DNA from: CAYOXD01 sp964407825
Lineage (GTDB): Bacteria; Desulfobacterota; Desulfobacteria; Desulfobacterales; JAFDDL01
Reading direction: 5' to 3'
Length of the DNA: 20,660 bases
Assembly: GCA_964407825.1 (NCBI GenBank)
Contig: CAYOXD010000053.1
Location: forward strand, 1-20,660
The notes beneath the pieces are model-generated. The model saw nothing but the letters and a program-made list of their open reading frames with translations, ran no database searches and was not told the DNA's origin. Each line of letters starts with the position of its first letter. The stretch's first letter is position 1. A program made the translations under genes and the position numbers. Positions 7,753-15,249 of this stretch are shown piece after piece.

Positions 7753-9210
7753 ATGGCAGAGATCAGCTGCAAGGAATTAGAGACTCATCTGCAAAAGATT
7801 GCGAGCGCCGGAGGCGCCTTTTCACCGGTCTATCTCGTGTACGGCGAGGAGGTGCTCTACAAAGCCGCCCACGACGCACTGGTTGCCGCCATATTGCCTC
7901 CGGAGGCCCGCGCGTTGAGCCACGACATCATCGACGGCGAGCCGGAAAACGTACCGGAGTTGCTGAACCGCATGAACACCTACTCCCTTTTGTCCGGGGC
8001 GAAGGTGGTTTCCTATCAAAACGCAAAGCTTTTTTACGCCCGTCAGGGAAAGGAGACGCTCCTAAAGAAGGCCGAAGAGGCCTGGGAGGCAGGGGAAAAA
8101 ATGAAAGCCTCGGGCTATGTGCTCAGTGCCATGGCGGCCTCGGGGCTCGCCCTGGAGGATCTTGAGGACGGAAAAGGGGGGCTTTCCCTCTTCGTGCCGG
8201 ATGATCAGGAGGCCCGGTGGCTGGCGGAGCTCCTCGCGTTTTGCCGGGAGAACCAGCTGAGCGCGCCCGCCGCGAAGGACGACTGCGGCCAGCTCCAGGA
8301 GGCCGTGGAAAAGGGGTTTCCGGAGGGAAACCATCTCATCATCACCACGGATCTGGTGGACCGGCGCCGCACCCTTTTCAAATGTCTGAAGGCGTCCGGT
8401 ACGGTGGTGGACTGCTCGGTCCCCAAGGGGAACCGCCAGGTGGACCGCCGTGCCCAAGAGGACGTTCTCAGGGAACGGGTCGCACGGATCCTCGGTCCGC
8501 AGGGAAAGCGGCTGGAGCCCCGGGCGTTCACCGCGCTGACGGAGATGACCGGATTTGATCTTCGGACCTTTTCCGGGAATCTCGAAAAGCTGGCGCTCTT
8601 TTCAGGGAAGCGCAAGACCATCACCGCCGAAGATGTCGCCTCGGCCCTGGATCGTACGCGAGAGAACCCCATCTATGAATTTACCGGTGCGGTCTCAGAT
8701 CGTGATCTCGAGCAATCCCTGCGACAACTGAAGGACCTTCTGGCCCAGAACGCACATCCCCTTCAAATCCTGGCGGCCCTGATCAACCAGTTCCGAAAGG
8801 TGGTTCTGGCAAAGGCCTTTACCGAGAGCCCCCATGGCCGTTCCTGGCGCGGCACCATGGATTATACCACCTTCAGATCCGCGGTGCTTCCGGCCATCAA
8901 GGCCTATGACGCTGATTTTGTGGATACCCACGGCCAAATGATTGACATTTTGTCCGCGTCGGGGGGGGAGGCGGCGGGCGGCAAAAAGTCGAAAAAGAAA
9001 AAGAGCCGAAGCGCGGAGCTGATGGTGGCGCAGAATCCGAACAATCCTTATCCGGTCTACCTGACGCTCAAGAAGGCATCCCTTTTCCCAATGGATGAAC
9101 TGATGCGGATCTATGGGCAGCTGAGTGAGGTGGATATGCTGCTAAAGAGCAGTCGCCAGGATCCTCGCCTCCTGCTGGAACGGCTGATCATCCGGATCTG
9201 TTCACATTGA
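7753..9210 (+). CDS. holA: DNA polymerase III delta subunit, long form
   Basis: HolA is the clamp-loader subunit that opens the beta sliding clamp. The N-terminal AAA+-like part is recognisable from FSPVYLVYGEEVLYKAAHDAL (23-43), and the middle and C-terminal parts from FTALTEMTGFDLRTFSGNLEKLALF, TAEDV, NPIYEFTGAV, HPLQILAALINQFRKV and the helical tail ending LLLERLIIRICSH. At 485 residues it is about 140 longer than the E. coli protein. The extra sequence appears as a charged helical insert at about 97-192, between the strand KVVSYQNA and LIITTDLVDRRRTLFK, and a lysine-rich patch (KKSKKKKSR, 411-419) in the C-terminal domain. ATG 7753 lies 7 bases after lgt with a weakly placed AAGGA. An upstream in-frame start would lie inside lgt. 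Confidence 0.88.
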   Translation: MAEISCKELETHLQKIASAGGAFSPVYLVYGEEVLYKAAHDALVAAILPPEARALSHDIIDGEPENVPELLNRMNTYSLLSGAKVVSYQNAKLFYARQGKETLLKKAEEAWEAGEKMKASGYVLSAMAASGLALEDLEDGKGGLSLFVPDDQEARWLAELLAFCRENQLSAPAAKDDCGQLQEAVEKGFPEGNHLIITTDLVDRRRTLFKCLKASGTVVDCSVPKGNRQVDRRAQEDVLRERVARILGPQGKRLEPRAFTALTEMTGFDLRTFSGNLEKLALFSGKRKTITAEDVASALDRTRENPIYEFTGAVSDRDLEQSLRQLKDLLAQNAHPLQILAALINQFRKVVLAKAFTESPHGRSWRGTMDYTTFRSAVLPAIKAYDADFVDTHGQMIDILSASGGEAAGGKKSKKKKSRSAELMVAQNPNNPYPVYLTLKKASLFPMDELMRIYGQLSEVDMLLKSSRQDPRLLLERLIIRICSH

Positions 9211-9272
9211 AGTTGGCTGTTAGCCGTTGGATAGAACCGTTCAAGGAACTCTTCAAGGGCTCATGAGGGCGT

Positions 9273-9313
9273 ACGGGGGCATCCCCCGTTTCGCAAGATT
9301 TTTGTTTTTGTTT
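9273..9313 (+). terminator. Probable terminator after holA, left end of a dispersed module
   Basis: A perfect 7-bp stem ACGGGGG (9273-9279) / CCCCCGT (9283-9289) with loop CAT is followed by TT, then CGCAAGA and a T-rich stretch (9299-9314). The T run directly after the stem is short, so termination strength is uncertain. Bases 9275-9300 match 17230-17255 after the M23 gene at 23 of 26 positions. Confidence 0.5.
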
Positions 9314-9492
9314 TCGTTGTCGTAATCGTAGTCGAAATAAACTGAATTATTTTCGCTAAAGCGGCAAACCACCCCCAGAAGTTGATCCTGCGCATGCTGT
9401 ATGTTACCGAATTTCGAGTGGTTACCGATTGCGACAACGACAACGATTGCATCTGTGCCGTATCAACAGTAAAAGCGGTTCACCGGGAATTG
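9275..9492 (+). repeat. Dispersed module copy 1, with inverted hexamer arms, upstream of pyk
   Basis: The left end is the hairpin listed separately. The left arm has TCG at 9314, 9320, 9326 and 9332; the right arm has CGA at 9426, 9432, 9438 and 9444. CGTTGTCGTAATCG (9315-9328) pairs with 9426-9439 at 13 of 14 positions, and the mismatch (T9323 facing G9431) is a U-G pair in plus-strand RNA. The right end 9452-9492 matches 17431-17471 at 28 of 41 ungapped positions, including gttca(c/t)cgggaattg. The gap 9211-9549 holds nothing else I can name, and no clear pyk promoter stands out. Confidence 0.65.
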
Positions 9493-9549
9493 GTGGATCC
9501 AGACCGCCGGTTGTGAGGGACAGGTTCTCAGACTGAAAAGGAATCGATT

Positions 9550-10971
9550 ATGCCACGAACCAAGATTATCTGCACCATCGGCCCGGCCACGGACAAACCT
9601 GAGGATATCCGGGATCTGATACGCAACGGAATGAGTCTCGCCCGGCTCAATTTTTCCCATGGAACCCATGAGAATCATAAGCACAAAATCGAGCTCATCC
9701 GGAAGATCTCCGCAGAGGAGAAGCGTCCCGTGGCCATCTTGCAGGACCTTTGCGGCCCCAAGATCCGGGTGGGCGAAATAGCCGAACCGGGCATCCGTCT
9801 GGAGCCCGGTCAGAGCCTGACCCTGACCACGGGGTGCCCGGATGCGGGCTGCGACGCCTGCATCCCCGTGTCCTATCCCCGCCTTGCACAAGATGTACGC
9901 GTGGGTGACCGCATCCTTCTGGCCGATGGGATCATGGAACTGCAGGTGGAGTGGATCGGAGAGGCGGAGATCCGGTGTCGGGTGATTATAGGGGGCCAGC
10001 TGACCTCCCACAAGGGAATCAACCTGCCGGACAGCTCCGTGAGCGTATCGGCCCTCACGGAGAAGGACGTGGCGGATCTTCTCTTCGGCCTTGCCAACGG
10101 CGTGGATTACGTGGCCCTGTCCTTTGTTCGGACGGCCGAGGACATAGAGGCCCTCAAGCGGATCATCCGCAGGGAAAAGAAGGATGTGCCCGTGATCGCC
10201 AAGATAGAAAAGCATGAAGCCCTGACCAACATCGACGCCATCATGGCAGTGGCCGACGCTATCATGGTGGCCCGGGGGGACCTGGGGGTGGAGATCCCGC
10301 CCGAGCATGTTCCCAATATCCAGAAGATGCTCGTCAAGAAGGCCAACGAGGTGGGAAAACCCGTGATCATCGCCACCCAGATGCTTCGTTCCATGGTCAC
10401 CGCTCCCAGGCCCACCCGGGCCGAGGCGGCGGATGTGGCCAATGCGGTATTCGAAGGAGCCGATGCCGTGATGCTCTCAGAGGAAACCGCCACCGGACAG
10501 TTTCCGAGCCAGGCCGTCTCCTTCATGGCCAGAATCGCCAAGAGCGCCGAGGAAACCTTCGACCATGAACGGTATCTGAAAATGATTCCAAAGAAAGAGA
10601 TATCCGCTTCGGTCGCCCATGCCGCCTGCGTCTTGGCCGATCACCTGGATGCCAGCGCCATCATCGCCACCACGCGGTCTGGAGCCACGGCCCGGAACAT
10701 CTCCAGGTTCAGGCCTCGGCCCAGGCTCATTGCCTTGTCCACCGAGGAGGAAGCGGTCCGGCGGTTGGCCCTCTACTGGGGCTGTACCCCCCGGTTGGTC
10801 GCCAAAGCCGTCGATACGGACACGATGATGGAGACGGCCACCCAGGCCGCCATGGCCACGGGCCTTGTCTCTCGCGGAGACCTGGTGGTGATCACCTCGG
10901 GGCAGCCGGGATATGTGGAGGGAACCACCAACGATCTCAAGGTGAACCGTTTGGGATATGATGTTCTGTAA
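9550..10971 (+). CDS. pyk: Pyruvate kinase
   Basis: This cytoplasmic glycolytic enzyme converts phosphoenolpyruvate and ADP to pyruvate and ATP. The 473-residue protein has the normal bacterial length. It begins MPRTKIICTIGPATDKPE and has RLNFSHG (monovalent-cation and phosphate site, Arg32, Asn34, Ser36), a B domain at about 70-165, IAKIEK with the catalytic Lys218 and metal ligand Glu220, MVARGDLGVEIP with Asp244, and PTRAEAADVANAVFEGADAVMLSEETA. A C-terminal domain of about 120 residues covers the usual allosteric region (TRSGATARNISRFRP). ATQMLRSM carries Arg280 where many homologues have Glu or Asp. AAAAGG precedes the ATG by about 8 bases. The GcvR-like gene follows after 16 bases and is probably co-transcribed. 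Confidence 0.97.
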   Translation: MPRTKIICTIGPATDKPEDIRDLIRNGMSLARLNFSHGTHENHKHKIELIRKISAEEKRPVAILQDLCGPKIRVGEIAEPGIRLEPGQSLTLTTGCPDAGCDACIPVSYPRLAQDVRVGDRILLADGIMELQVEWIGEAEIRCRVIIGGQLTSHKGINLPDSSVSVSALTEKDVADLLFGLANGVDYVALSFVRTAEDIEALKRIIRREKKDVPVIAKIEKHEALTNIDAIMAVADAIMVARGDLGVEIPPEHVPNIQKMLVKKANEVGKPVIIATQMLRSMVTAPRPTRAEAADVANAVFEGADAVMLSEETATGQFPSQAVSFMARIAKSAEETFDHERYLKMIPKKEISASVAHAACVLADHLDASAIIATTRSGATARNISRFRPRPRLIALSTEEEAVRRLALYWGCTPRLVAKAVDTDTMMETATQAAMATGLVSRGDLVVITSGQPGYVEGTTNDLKVNRLGYDVL

Positions 10972-10987
10972 CGGACAGGGGGACGGT

Positions 10988-11542
10988 ATGAAGAAACAAC
11001 ACCACATCGTTGCGGCGGTGGGAGAGAATCGAACCGGCATCGTGGCGGATGTATCGGAGATGATCTTCACCAGCGGCTGCAATATCGAAGATTCACAGAT
11101 GAGCCGGTTGGGGGATCAGTTTGCCCTGCTGACCCTGGTCTCCGCTAAGGACCAGGAGGCGGCCAGAGCGCTTCTGGCGGGATGTGAAGAGCTGAAAACC
11201 TCCCCGCCGATCCAGGCGGTAGTCTTTCCCGTGAAGGATTGCTGGCCCCATTGCCCCCATGCGGCTGCAGCCGGAGAGGCCAACCACCTCCTGAGGGCCG
11301 TGGGGCAGGATCGGACGGGCATCGTAAGCCGCTGTTCCCGGATTCTTGCCGCAGTCGGCGTGGACATCGTGGATCTGAAAACCCACATTACCAGGGCCCC
11401 GGAAAGCGGTATCCCCATCTTCACCATGGAGGCCCACCTGGCCGTTCCAGAGGGCATGGACCCGACGGCCTTGCGCCGGGAGCTAAAGGCGCTGAGCGAC
11501 GAAATGGTCATCGATATATCGGTTCGGCCGCTGACCCCCTGA
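10988..11542 (+). CDS. Double ACT-domain protein, GcvR-like regulator
   Basis: The 184-residue protein has two ACT domains, at about residues 4-80 (HHIVAAVGENRTGIVADVSEMI, with CNIEDSQMSRLGDQFALLTLV) and about 98-180 (LLRAVGQDRTGIVSRCSRILA, with VDIVDLKTHITRAPESGIPIF), joined by a linker with a CWPHCPH motif. This arrangement is that of GcvR, which represses the glycine cleavage operon in enterobacteria by protein contact with GcvA; it has no DNA-binding domain of its own. The family likeness and the gcvH-lipB-lipA genes just downstream on the other strand suggest a glycine or one-carbon regulatory role, but a partner regulator is not in the window. ATG 10988 is chosen over an earlier start inside pyk; a purine-rich AGGGGGACGG precedes it. 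Confidence 0.8.
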   Translation: MKKQHHIVAAVGENRTGIVADVSEMIFTSGCNIEDSQMSRLGDQFALLTLVSAKDQEAARALLAGCEELKTSPPIQAVVFPVKDCWPHCPHAAAAGEANHLLRAVGQDRTGIVSRCSRILAAVGVDIVDLKTHITRAPESGIPIFTMEAHLAVPEGMDPTALRRELKALSDEMVIDISVRPLTP

Positions 11543-11585
11543 GCGCTGATCAATGCCAACCGACCGGTGAGGAACTCCAGTACCC

Positions 11586-11620
11586 ATCGTTGTCGTTGTC
11601 GTAATCGTGATCGGTATCGT
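11586..11620 (+). repeat. Single TCGNNN hexamer arm between convergent genes
   Basis: TCG occurs at 11587, 11593, 11599, 11605, 11611 and 11617, six units in perfect register. The first 23 bases are identical to 3125-3147. No complementary arm lies nearby, so this is a half element. It occupies the 102-base gap between the stops of the GcvR-like gene and lipA. Confidence 0.75.
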
Positions 11621-11644
11621 TCGTTCTTCAGCGGCCGGAACACC

Positions 11645-12493
11645 TCAACCGGTATACAGATCCTTGGCGTGATAGGAGCTTCGGACGAAGGGGCCGCTGG
11701 CCACGCGTTCAAACCCCAGTTCCCTGGCTACCCTTGCCCACCGGTCGAATTCCTCGGGCCGGACGAACCGCTCCACCGGCAGGTGTGCCTCGGAGGGCTG
11801 CAGGTACTGCCCCAGGGTGAGAAACCGACATCCCGCCTGGCGCAGGTCCCGAAGCGTCTCCTCAATTTCCGGGTCCGTCTCTCCAAGCCCCAGCATCAGG
11901 CCGGATTTGGGAGGAACGCCCTGTCCCTCTTCCGATACCCGACGGATGAGACTCAGGGATCTTTCATAAACGGCACCGGGCCTGACGTTCTCGTAGAGCC
12001 GCGGCACCGTTTCCAGGTTGTGGTTGAGCACAGCCGGCCGGGCCTGCAGCACGGTGAGAAGGCTCTGGTGATTGCCCTGGAAGTCGGGGATGAGAACTTC
12101 CACCTGCGCCTCGGGGATACGTTCCCGGATCCGGACGATGGTCTCGGCGAACTGGGCGGCACCGCCGTCCGGCAGGTCGTCCCGGGTAACCGAGGTGATA
12201 ACGACATACCGCAGGTTCATGTCCGCCACGGCCTGGGCCACCCGGACCGGTTCGGCCGGATCGGGCGGTTCGGGGGGAGCGTGATCCACGGCGCAGAATC
12301 TGCAGTTTCTCGTACAGCGATCCCCCAGGATCAAAAAGGTGGCGGTTTCATGGGAAAAGCATTCCCAGATATTGGGGCAGGCGGCTTCCTGGCACACGGT
12401 ATGAAGCTGGCCCCTCTCGATCATGGCACGGATTTTTTCGAAACCGGGGCCTGAGGGCAGGCGTCGCCGAAGCCAGTCGGGTTTCGGGGTCAT
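11645..12493 (-). CDS. lipA: Lipoyl synthase (radical SAM)
   Basis: LipA inserts two sulfur atoms into octanoyl groups carried on GcvH or other lipoyl domains. The auxiliary-cluster cysteines Cys34, Cys39 and Cys45 lie in CQEAACPNIWEC, and the radical-SAM motif CTRNCRFC supplies Cys60, Cys64 and Cys67. The RSSYHA motif near the C-terminus provides the serine ligand of the auxiliary cluster. Other landmarks are VITSVTRDDLPDGGA, NHNLETVPRLY and KSGLMLGLGE. I start at ATG 12493 (MTPKPDWLRRRLPSGP), 282 residues, because the family normally begins close to this PxWLRxRLP motif. Upstream in-frame starts at 12520 (with a GGAAAG upstream) and a TTG at 12562 are possible. The gap to lipB is 37-106 bases depending on the start. 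Confidence 0.95.
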   Translation of the reverse strand: MTPKPDWLRRRLPSGPGFEKIRAMIERGQLHTVCQEAACPNIWECFSHETATFLILGDRCTRNCRFCAVDHAPPEPPDPAEPVRVAQAVADMNLRYVVITSVTRDDLPDGGAAQFAETIVRIRERIPEAQVEVLIPDFQGNHQSLLTVLQARPAVLNHNLETVPRLYENVRPGAVYERSLSLIRRVSEEGQGVPPKSGLMLGLGETDPEIEETLRDLRQAGCRFLTLGQYLQPSEAHLPVERFVRPEEFDRWARVARELGFERVASGPFVRSSYHAKDLYTG

Positions 12494-12599
12494 GGGGTGA
12501 TGTTGCCGGGATGGTGGCATGGGATACGTCGCTTTCCGGCCAATCGGCATGGTGCCGAGCAACCATCTGGTGGATGTTCTGATACTATCGCCGAATGAA

Positions 12600-13283
12600 T
12601 CAGGTGACCGTGTATCCGGCCACCGTCTCCGGTGAGAGGCCCCGCAGGGTCACGGAAAAGATCCTTTCCCAGTGGCGGCGCATGCTTCTTTTTACCTCTG
12701 CCATCGGCGGCGGGTCTGCGGTATGGGCCGCCATCCGGGTCATCTTGACTCCCGGCAGGCCGCAGGGGGTGATCCAATCGAAGTGCCGCATGTCGGGTGC
12801 CACGTTCAGGGCCAGGCCGTGAAAGGTGATGCCCCGGCGCACGGCGATGCCGATGCTGCCCAGCTTGTCGTTTCCAACCCACACCCCGTGGTTCAAGGGG
12901 TTGCGCGTCGCCTCGATGCCCCAGTCCGCGGCGGTGCGGATCATGAGCTCCTCCAGGCGGTCCACGAACTCGGCGATCCCAAGGGGCAGGTCGGTCAGCT
13001 TGACAATGGGATAGCACACCAGCTGCCCCGGTCCGTGGTAGGTAATATCCCCCCCCCGTTCAACGGTGAGCAGTCGGACCCCCATATGTTTCAGCTCGTC
13101 CTCTGATGCGGACAGGTTGGCGCATCCGCCCCTGCGTCCCACGGTCAAAACCGGCGGATGTTCCACGAAGAGCACCAGATCCCGATCCAGCCGATCTTCG
13201 CACCTTGCCGCGACGAGCCGGGTCTGGAGTTCCCAGGCGGTTTCATAGGGCGTCAGGGACAGGTCGGCCGTATAGGCGATCAC
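12600..13283 (-). CDS. lipB: Octanoyl-[ACP]:protein N-octanoyltransferase
   Basis: LipB transfers octanoate from acyl carrier protein to the lipoyl-domain lysine, the first step of de novo lipoylation. The 227-residue protein has FVEHPPVLTVGRRG, the substrate-site RGGDITYHGPGQLVCYP (76-92), the catalytic Lys140 in DKLGSIGIAVRRG and the catalytic Cys174 in ITPCGLPGVKMT. The start is GTG 13283. AAGGAG at 13292-13297 sits eight bases upstream, overlapping the end of gcvH, whose stop lies only 5 bases before this start, so translation of the two genes is probably coupled. GcvH, its substrate, and LipA, the next enzyme, flank it. Confidence 0.96.
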   Translation of the reverse strand: MIAYTADLSLTPYETAWELQTRLVAARCEDRLDRDLVLFVEHPPVLTVGRRGGCANLSASEDELKHMGVRLLTVERGGDITYHGPGQLVCYPIVKLTDLPLGIAEFVDRLEELMIRTAADWGIEATRNPLNHGVWVGNDKLGSIGIAVRRGITFHGLALNVAPDMRHFDWITPCGLPGVKMTRMAAHTADPPPMAEVKRSMRRHWERIFSVTLRGLSPETVAGYTVT

Positions 13284-13288
13284 CCAGG

Positions 13289-13693
13289 TTACTCCTTTTC
13301 CTTCAACATGGCCATGTACTGCGCCACTGTCAACAGGGTATCGAGCTGGGCGGGATCCTTCGGTTTGACCTCAAGCATCCAGCCATCGGTATAGGGATTG
13401 GTGTTGACGATTTCCGGCGCGTCTTCAAGGGCTGGGTTCACCTTCAGCACCGTGCAGTCGATGGGCATGTAAAGCTCAGAGGCGGCCTTGACCGATTCAA
13501 CGGTGCCAAACTCGTCGCCAGCGGAAAAGGTGGCACCGACCTCCGGCAGCTCGACAAAGACGATGTCCCCCAGTTGTTCCTGGGCGTAATCGCTGATGCC
13601 CACGAGAAAAGTGCCGTTCTCGGTGGTGATCCACTCGTGTTCATTCGAATAGCGCAGCGTTTCCGGGAAATTCATTTCACTGATTGGCTTCAT
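13289..13693 (-). CDS. gcvH: Glycine cleavage system H protein
   Basis: GcvH is the lipoylated shuttle of the glycine cleavage complex and also a platform on which lipoyl groups are assembled. The 134-residue protein has normal length and shows YSNEHEWI, VGISDYAQEQLGDIVFVELPEVG and the lipoyl-lysine motif ESVKAASELYMP with Lys69, ending in a C-terminal helix. ATG 13693 has an AGGAGG ribosome site at 13701-13706; the frame continues open upstream to 13795, but that extension is low-complexity and not family-like. It is first in a gcvH-lipB-lipA unit. The T and P proteins of the complex are not in the window. No glycine riboswitch pattern was recognised in its leader. Confidence 0.96.
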   Translation of the reverse strand: MKPISEMNFPETLRYSNEHEWITTENGTFLVGISDYAQEQLGDIVFVELPEVGATFSAGDEFGTVESVKAASELYMPIDCTVLKVNPALEDAPEIVNTNPYTDGWMLEVKPKDPAQLDTLLTVAQYMAMLKEKE

Positions 13694-13896
13694 AACCCGT
13701 CCTCCTTCAGATGGAATGCCGTTGCCCGGACCAGTTGAACCGGGAAAATGGGGTCGGCGCGATGTGCCGCTGCCCGTTGAAGGGCCGTTTTGCATAGAAC
13801 TGAAGCCTGTCTATCAGATATGCCGGAGCCATGCAACATCGGGCCGTTGCGGGCAACCGGAGATGCCGCCTTCATCCTGCTCCGTCAAATCACTTT

Positions 13897-13917
13897 AATC
13901 GTTGTCGTTGTCGTAAT
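13897..13917 (+). repeat. Single hexamer arm in the gcvH/argC divergent gap
   Basis: TCG at 13899, 13905 and 13911 gives three units in register. Bases 13898-13917 are identical to 3125-3144 and 11586-11605. No complementary arm was found nearby. Read on the minus strand, it lies about 205 bases before the gcvH start. Confidence 0.7.
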
Positions 13918-14158
13918 TTCTTTCTCCCCTCTTAAAGGAGAACGAACCTTCTGCCGATAAACAGCATAGTACAGGCGTGTTTGGCCGTTTCCGCGGCCCG
14001 CTGGACCCCTGTCCGGCGATCTTATCTCAACCCGCGGTAGCGTCCCAAATGTCTCCTGAAATCACTCTCGGAGTTGGAATGGCTGAATTATCTTGAAAAA
14101 GCACGCCACCTTTGGTAGGCAGGAGCGGAACAAAAAACGCAACTGAAAAGGGGATATC
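13918..14158. other. Divergent intergenic region between gcvH and argC
   Basis: Positions 13694-14158 (465 bases) separate the divergent gcvH and argC starts and must hold promoters for both directions. I see no gene and no convincing -35/-10 pair. The argC ribosome site AAGGGG is at 14148-14153. The gcvH-proximal half (13694-13896) holds only short imperfect hairpins. Confidence 0.5.
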
Positions 14159-15196
14159 ATGGTCCGAGCCGGGATCATCGGCGCTACCGGCTATGCCGGT
14201 GCCGAGCTAGTAAGGATACTCTCCACCCACCCCGGGGTGGACGTAACCGTTCTGACCTCCCGCCAATACGCTGGCGTGCCCTTCGATGCCATTTACCCCG
14301 CCATGACCGGCGTTGTGAACAGGGTCTGTGAGGAAACCCATCTGGAGCGGATCTGCGAGCGGACCGATGTCGTTTTTACGGCCCTGCCGCATCGGCTGCC
14401 CATGTCCATGGCGCCCGAGCTCATCGCGAACGGGAAGAAGGTAATCGATCTGTCGGCTGATTTCCGGTTCAAGAACGCTGCAGCCTATGAGGCGGCCTAT
14501 GAGCCCCATACGGCCAAGGCCTTGCTGGCCGAGTCCGTCTATGGCCTTTCCGAAGTGTTCCGGCCTGAAATCGAAAGGGCCCGGCTCATTGGAAATCCTG
14601 GATGCTATCCCACGAGCATCCTGTTGCCCCTGGCGCCCCTGGTTGCATCCCGACTGGTGGATGTCCGGTCCCTTATCGCCGATGCCAAATCCGGCGTGAG
14701 CGGTGCGGGCCGCGGTGCTTCCCTGACCACGCATATGTGCGAGGTCAACGAGTCTTTCAAGGCTTACAAGGTCGGGGTACACCGGCACAATCCGGAAATA
14801 GACGAGGTGCTCGGCCGCATCCACGGGGAACCGGTGGCGATCACCTTCGTCCCTCACCTGGTGCCCATGATCAGGGGAATGATGAGTACCATCTATGCGA
14901 CCCTGGCCCAGTCGGCAAGTCTCGCCCAGGTCCGCCAGTGCCTGACGGACTACTACGCCCCGCATCCTTTTGTAAGACTGATTCCGGAGGATCGTCTCCC
15001 GGATACCCGGAACGTGAGAGGGACTAATTTCTGCGATATCGCCGTGCGCCAGGATCCGGGCACCGGTCGATTGGTCCTGATCTCGGCCATTGACAATCTG
15101 GTAAAGGGGGCGGCGGGCCAGGCGGTTCAAAACATGAATCTCATGGAGGGCTTCGATCAGACCGACGGTCTGTTGCAGACACCGTATCCGGTATAG
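14159..15196 (+). CDS. argC: N-acetyl-gamma-glutamyl-phosphate reductase
   Basis: ArgC performs the third step of arginine biosynthesis: NADPH-dependent reduction of N-acetylglutamyl phosphate to the semialdehyde, in the cytoplasm. The 345-residue protein has the N-terminal NAD(P)-binding motif GATGYAGAELVRIL (8-21), VIDLSADFRF, the active-site Cys149 in IGNPGCYPTS, AKSGVSGAGRG (177-187), the HRHNPEI segment near 208 and a C-terminal DNLVKGAAGQAVQNMNLM. ATG 14159 follows AAGGGG by five bases. No other arginine gene is nearby, so it is not part of a visible arg operon. folD follows after 53 bases on the same strand. Confidence 0.97.
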   Translation: MVRAGIIGATGYAGAELVRILSTHPGVDVTVLTSRQYAGVPFDAIYPAMTGVVNRVCEETHLERICERTDVVFTALPHRLPMSMAPELIANGKKVIDLSADFRFKNAAAYEAAYEPHTAKALLAESVYGLSEVFRPEIERARLIGNPGCYPTSILLPLAPLVASRLVDVRSLIADAKSGVSGAGRGASLTTHMCEVNESFKAYKVGVHRHNPEIDEVLGRIHGEPVAITFVPHLVPMIRGMMSTIYATLAQSASLAQVRQCLTDYYAPHPFVRLIPEDRLPDTRNVRGTNFCDIAVRQDPGTGRLVLISAIDNLVKGAAGQAVQNMNLMEGFDQTDGLLQTPYPV

Positions 15197-15249
15197 CGAT
15201 AGACTTCAATAACCAGCCAACTCTAAAGTGAGGAGAAAGGAGCAGGAAC

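Noticed and set aside
11567..12454. 295-codon plus-strand open frame
   Set aside because: It is antisense to lipA and its start falls in the hexamer repeat; the minus-strand protein carries all lipoyl synthase motifs.
13694..13896. Possible glycine riboswitch in the gcvH leader
   Set aside because: The minus-strand sequence lacks the conserved glycine-aptamer core, and only weak short hairpins are seen.
3125..13917. Recurring near-identical 20-23 base segments suggested a CRISPR array
   Set aside because: Copies are kilobases apart, in different gene gaps and without regular spacers or cas genes.
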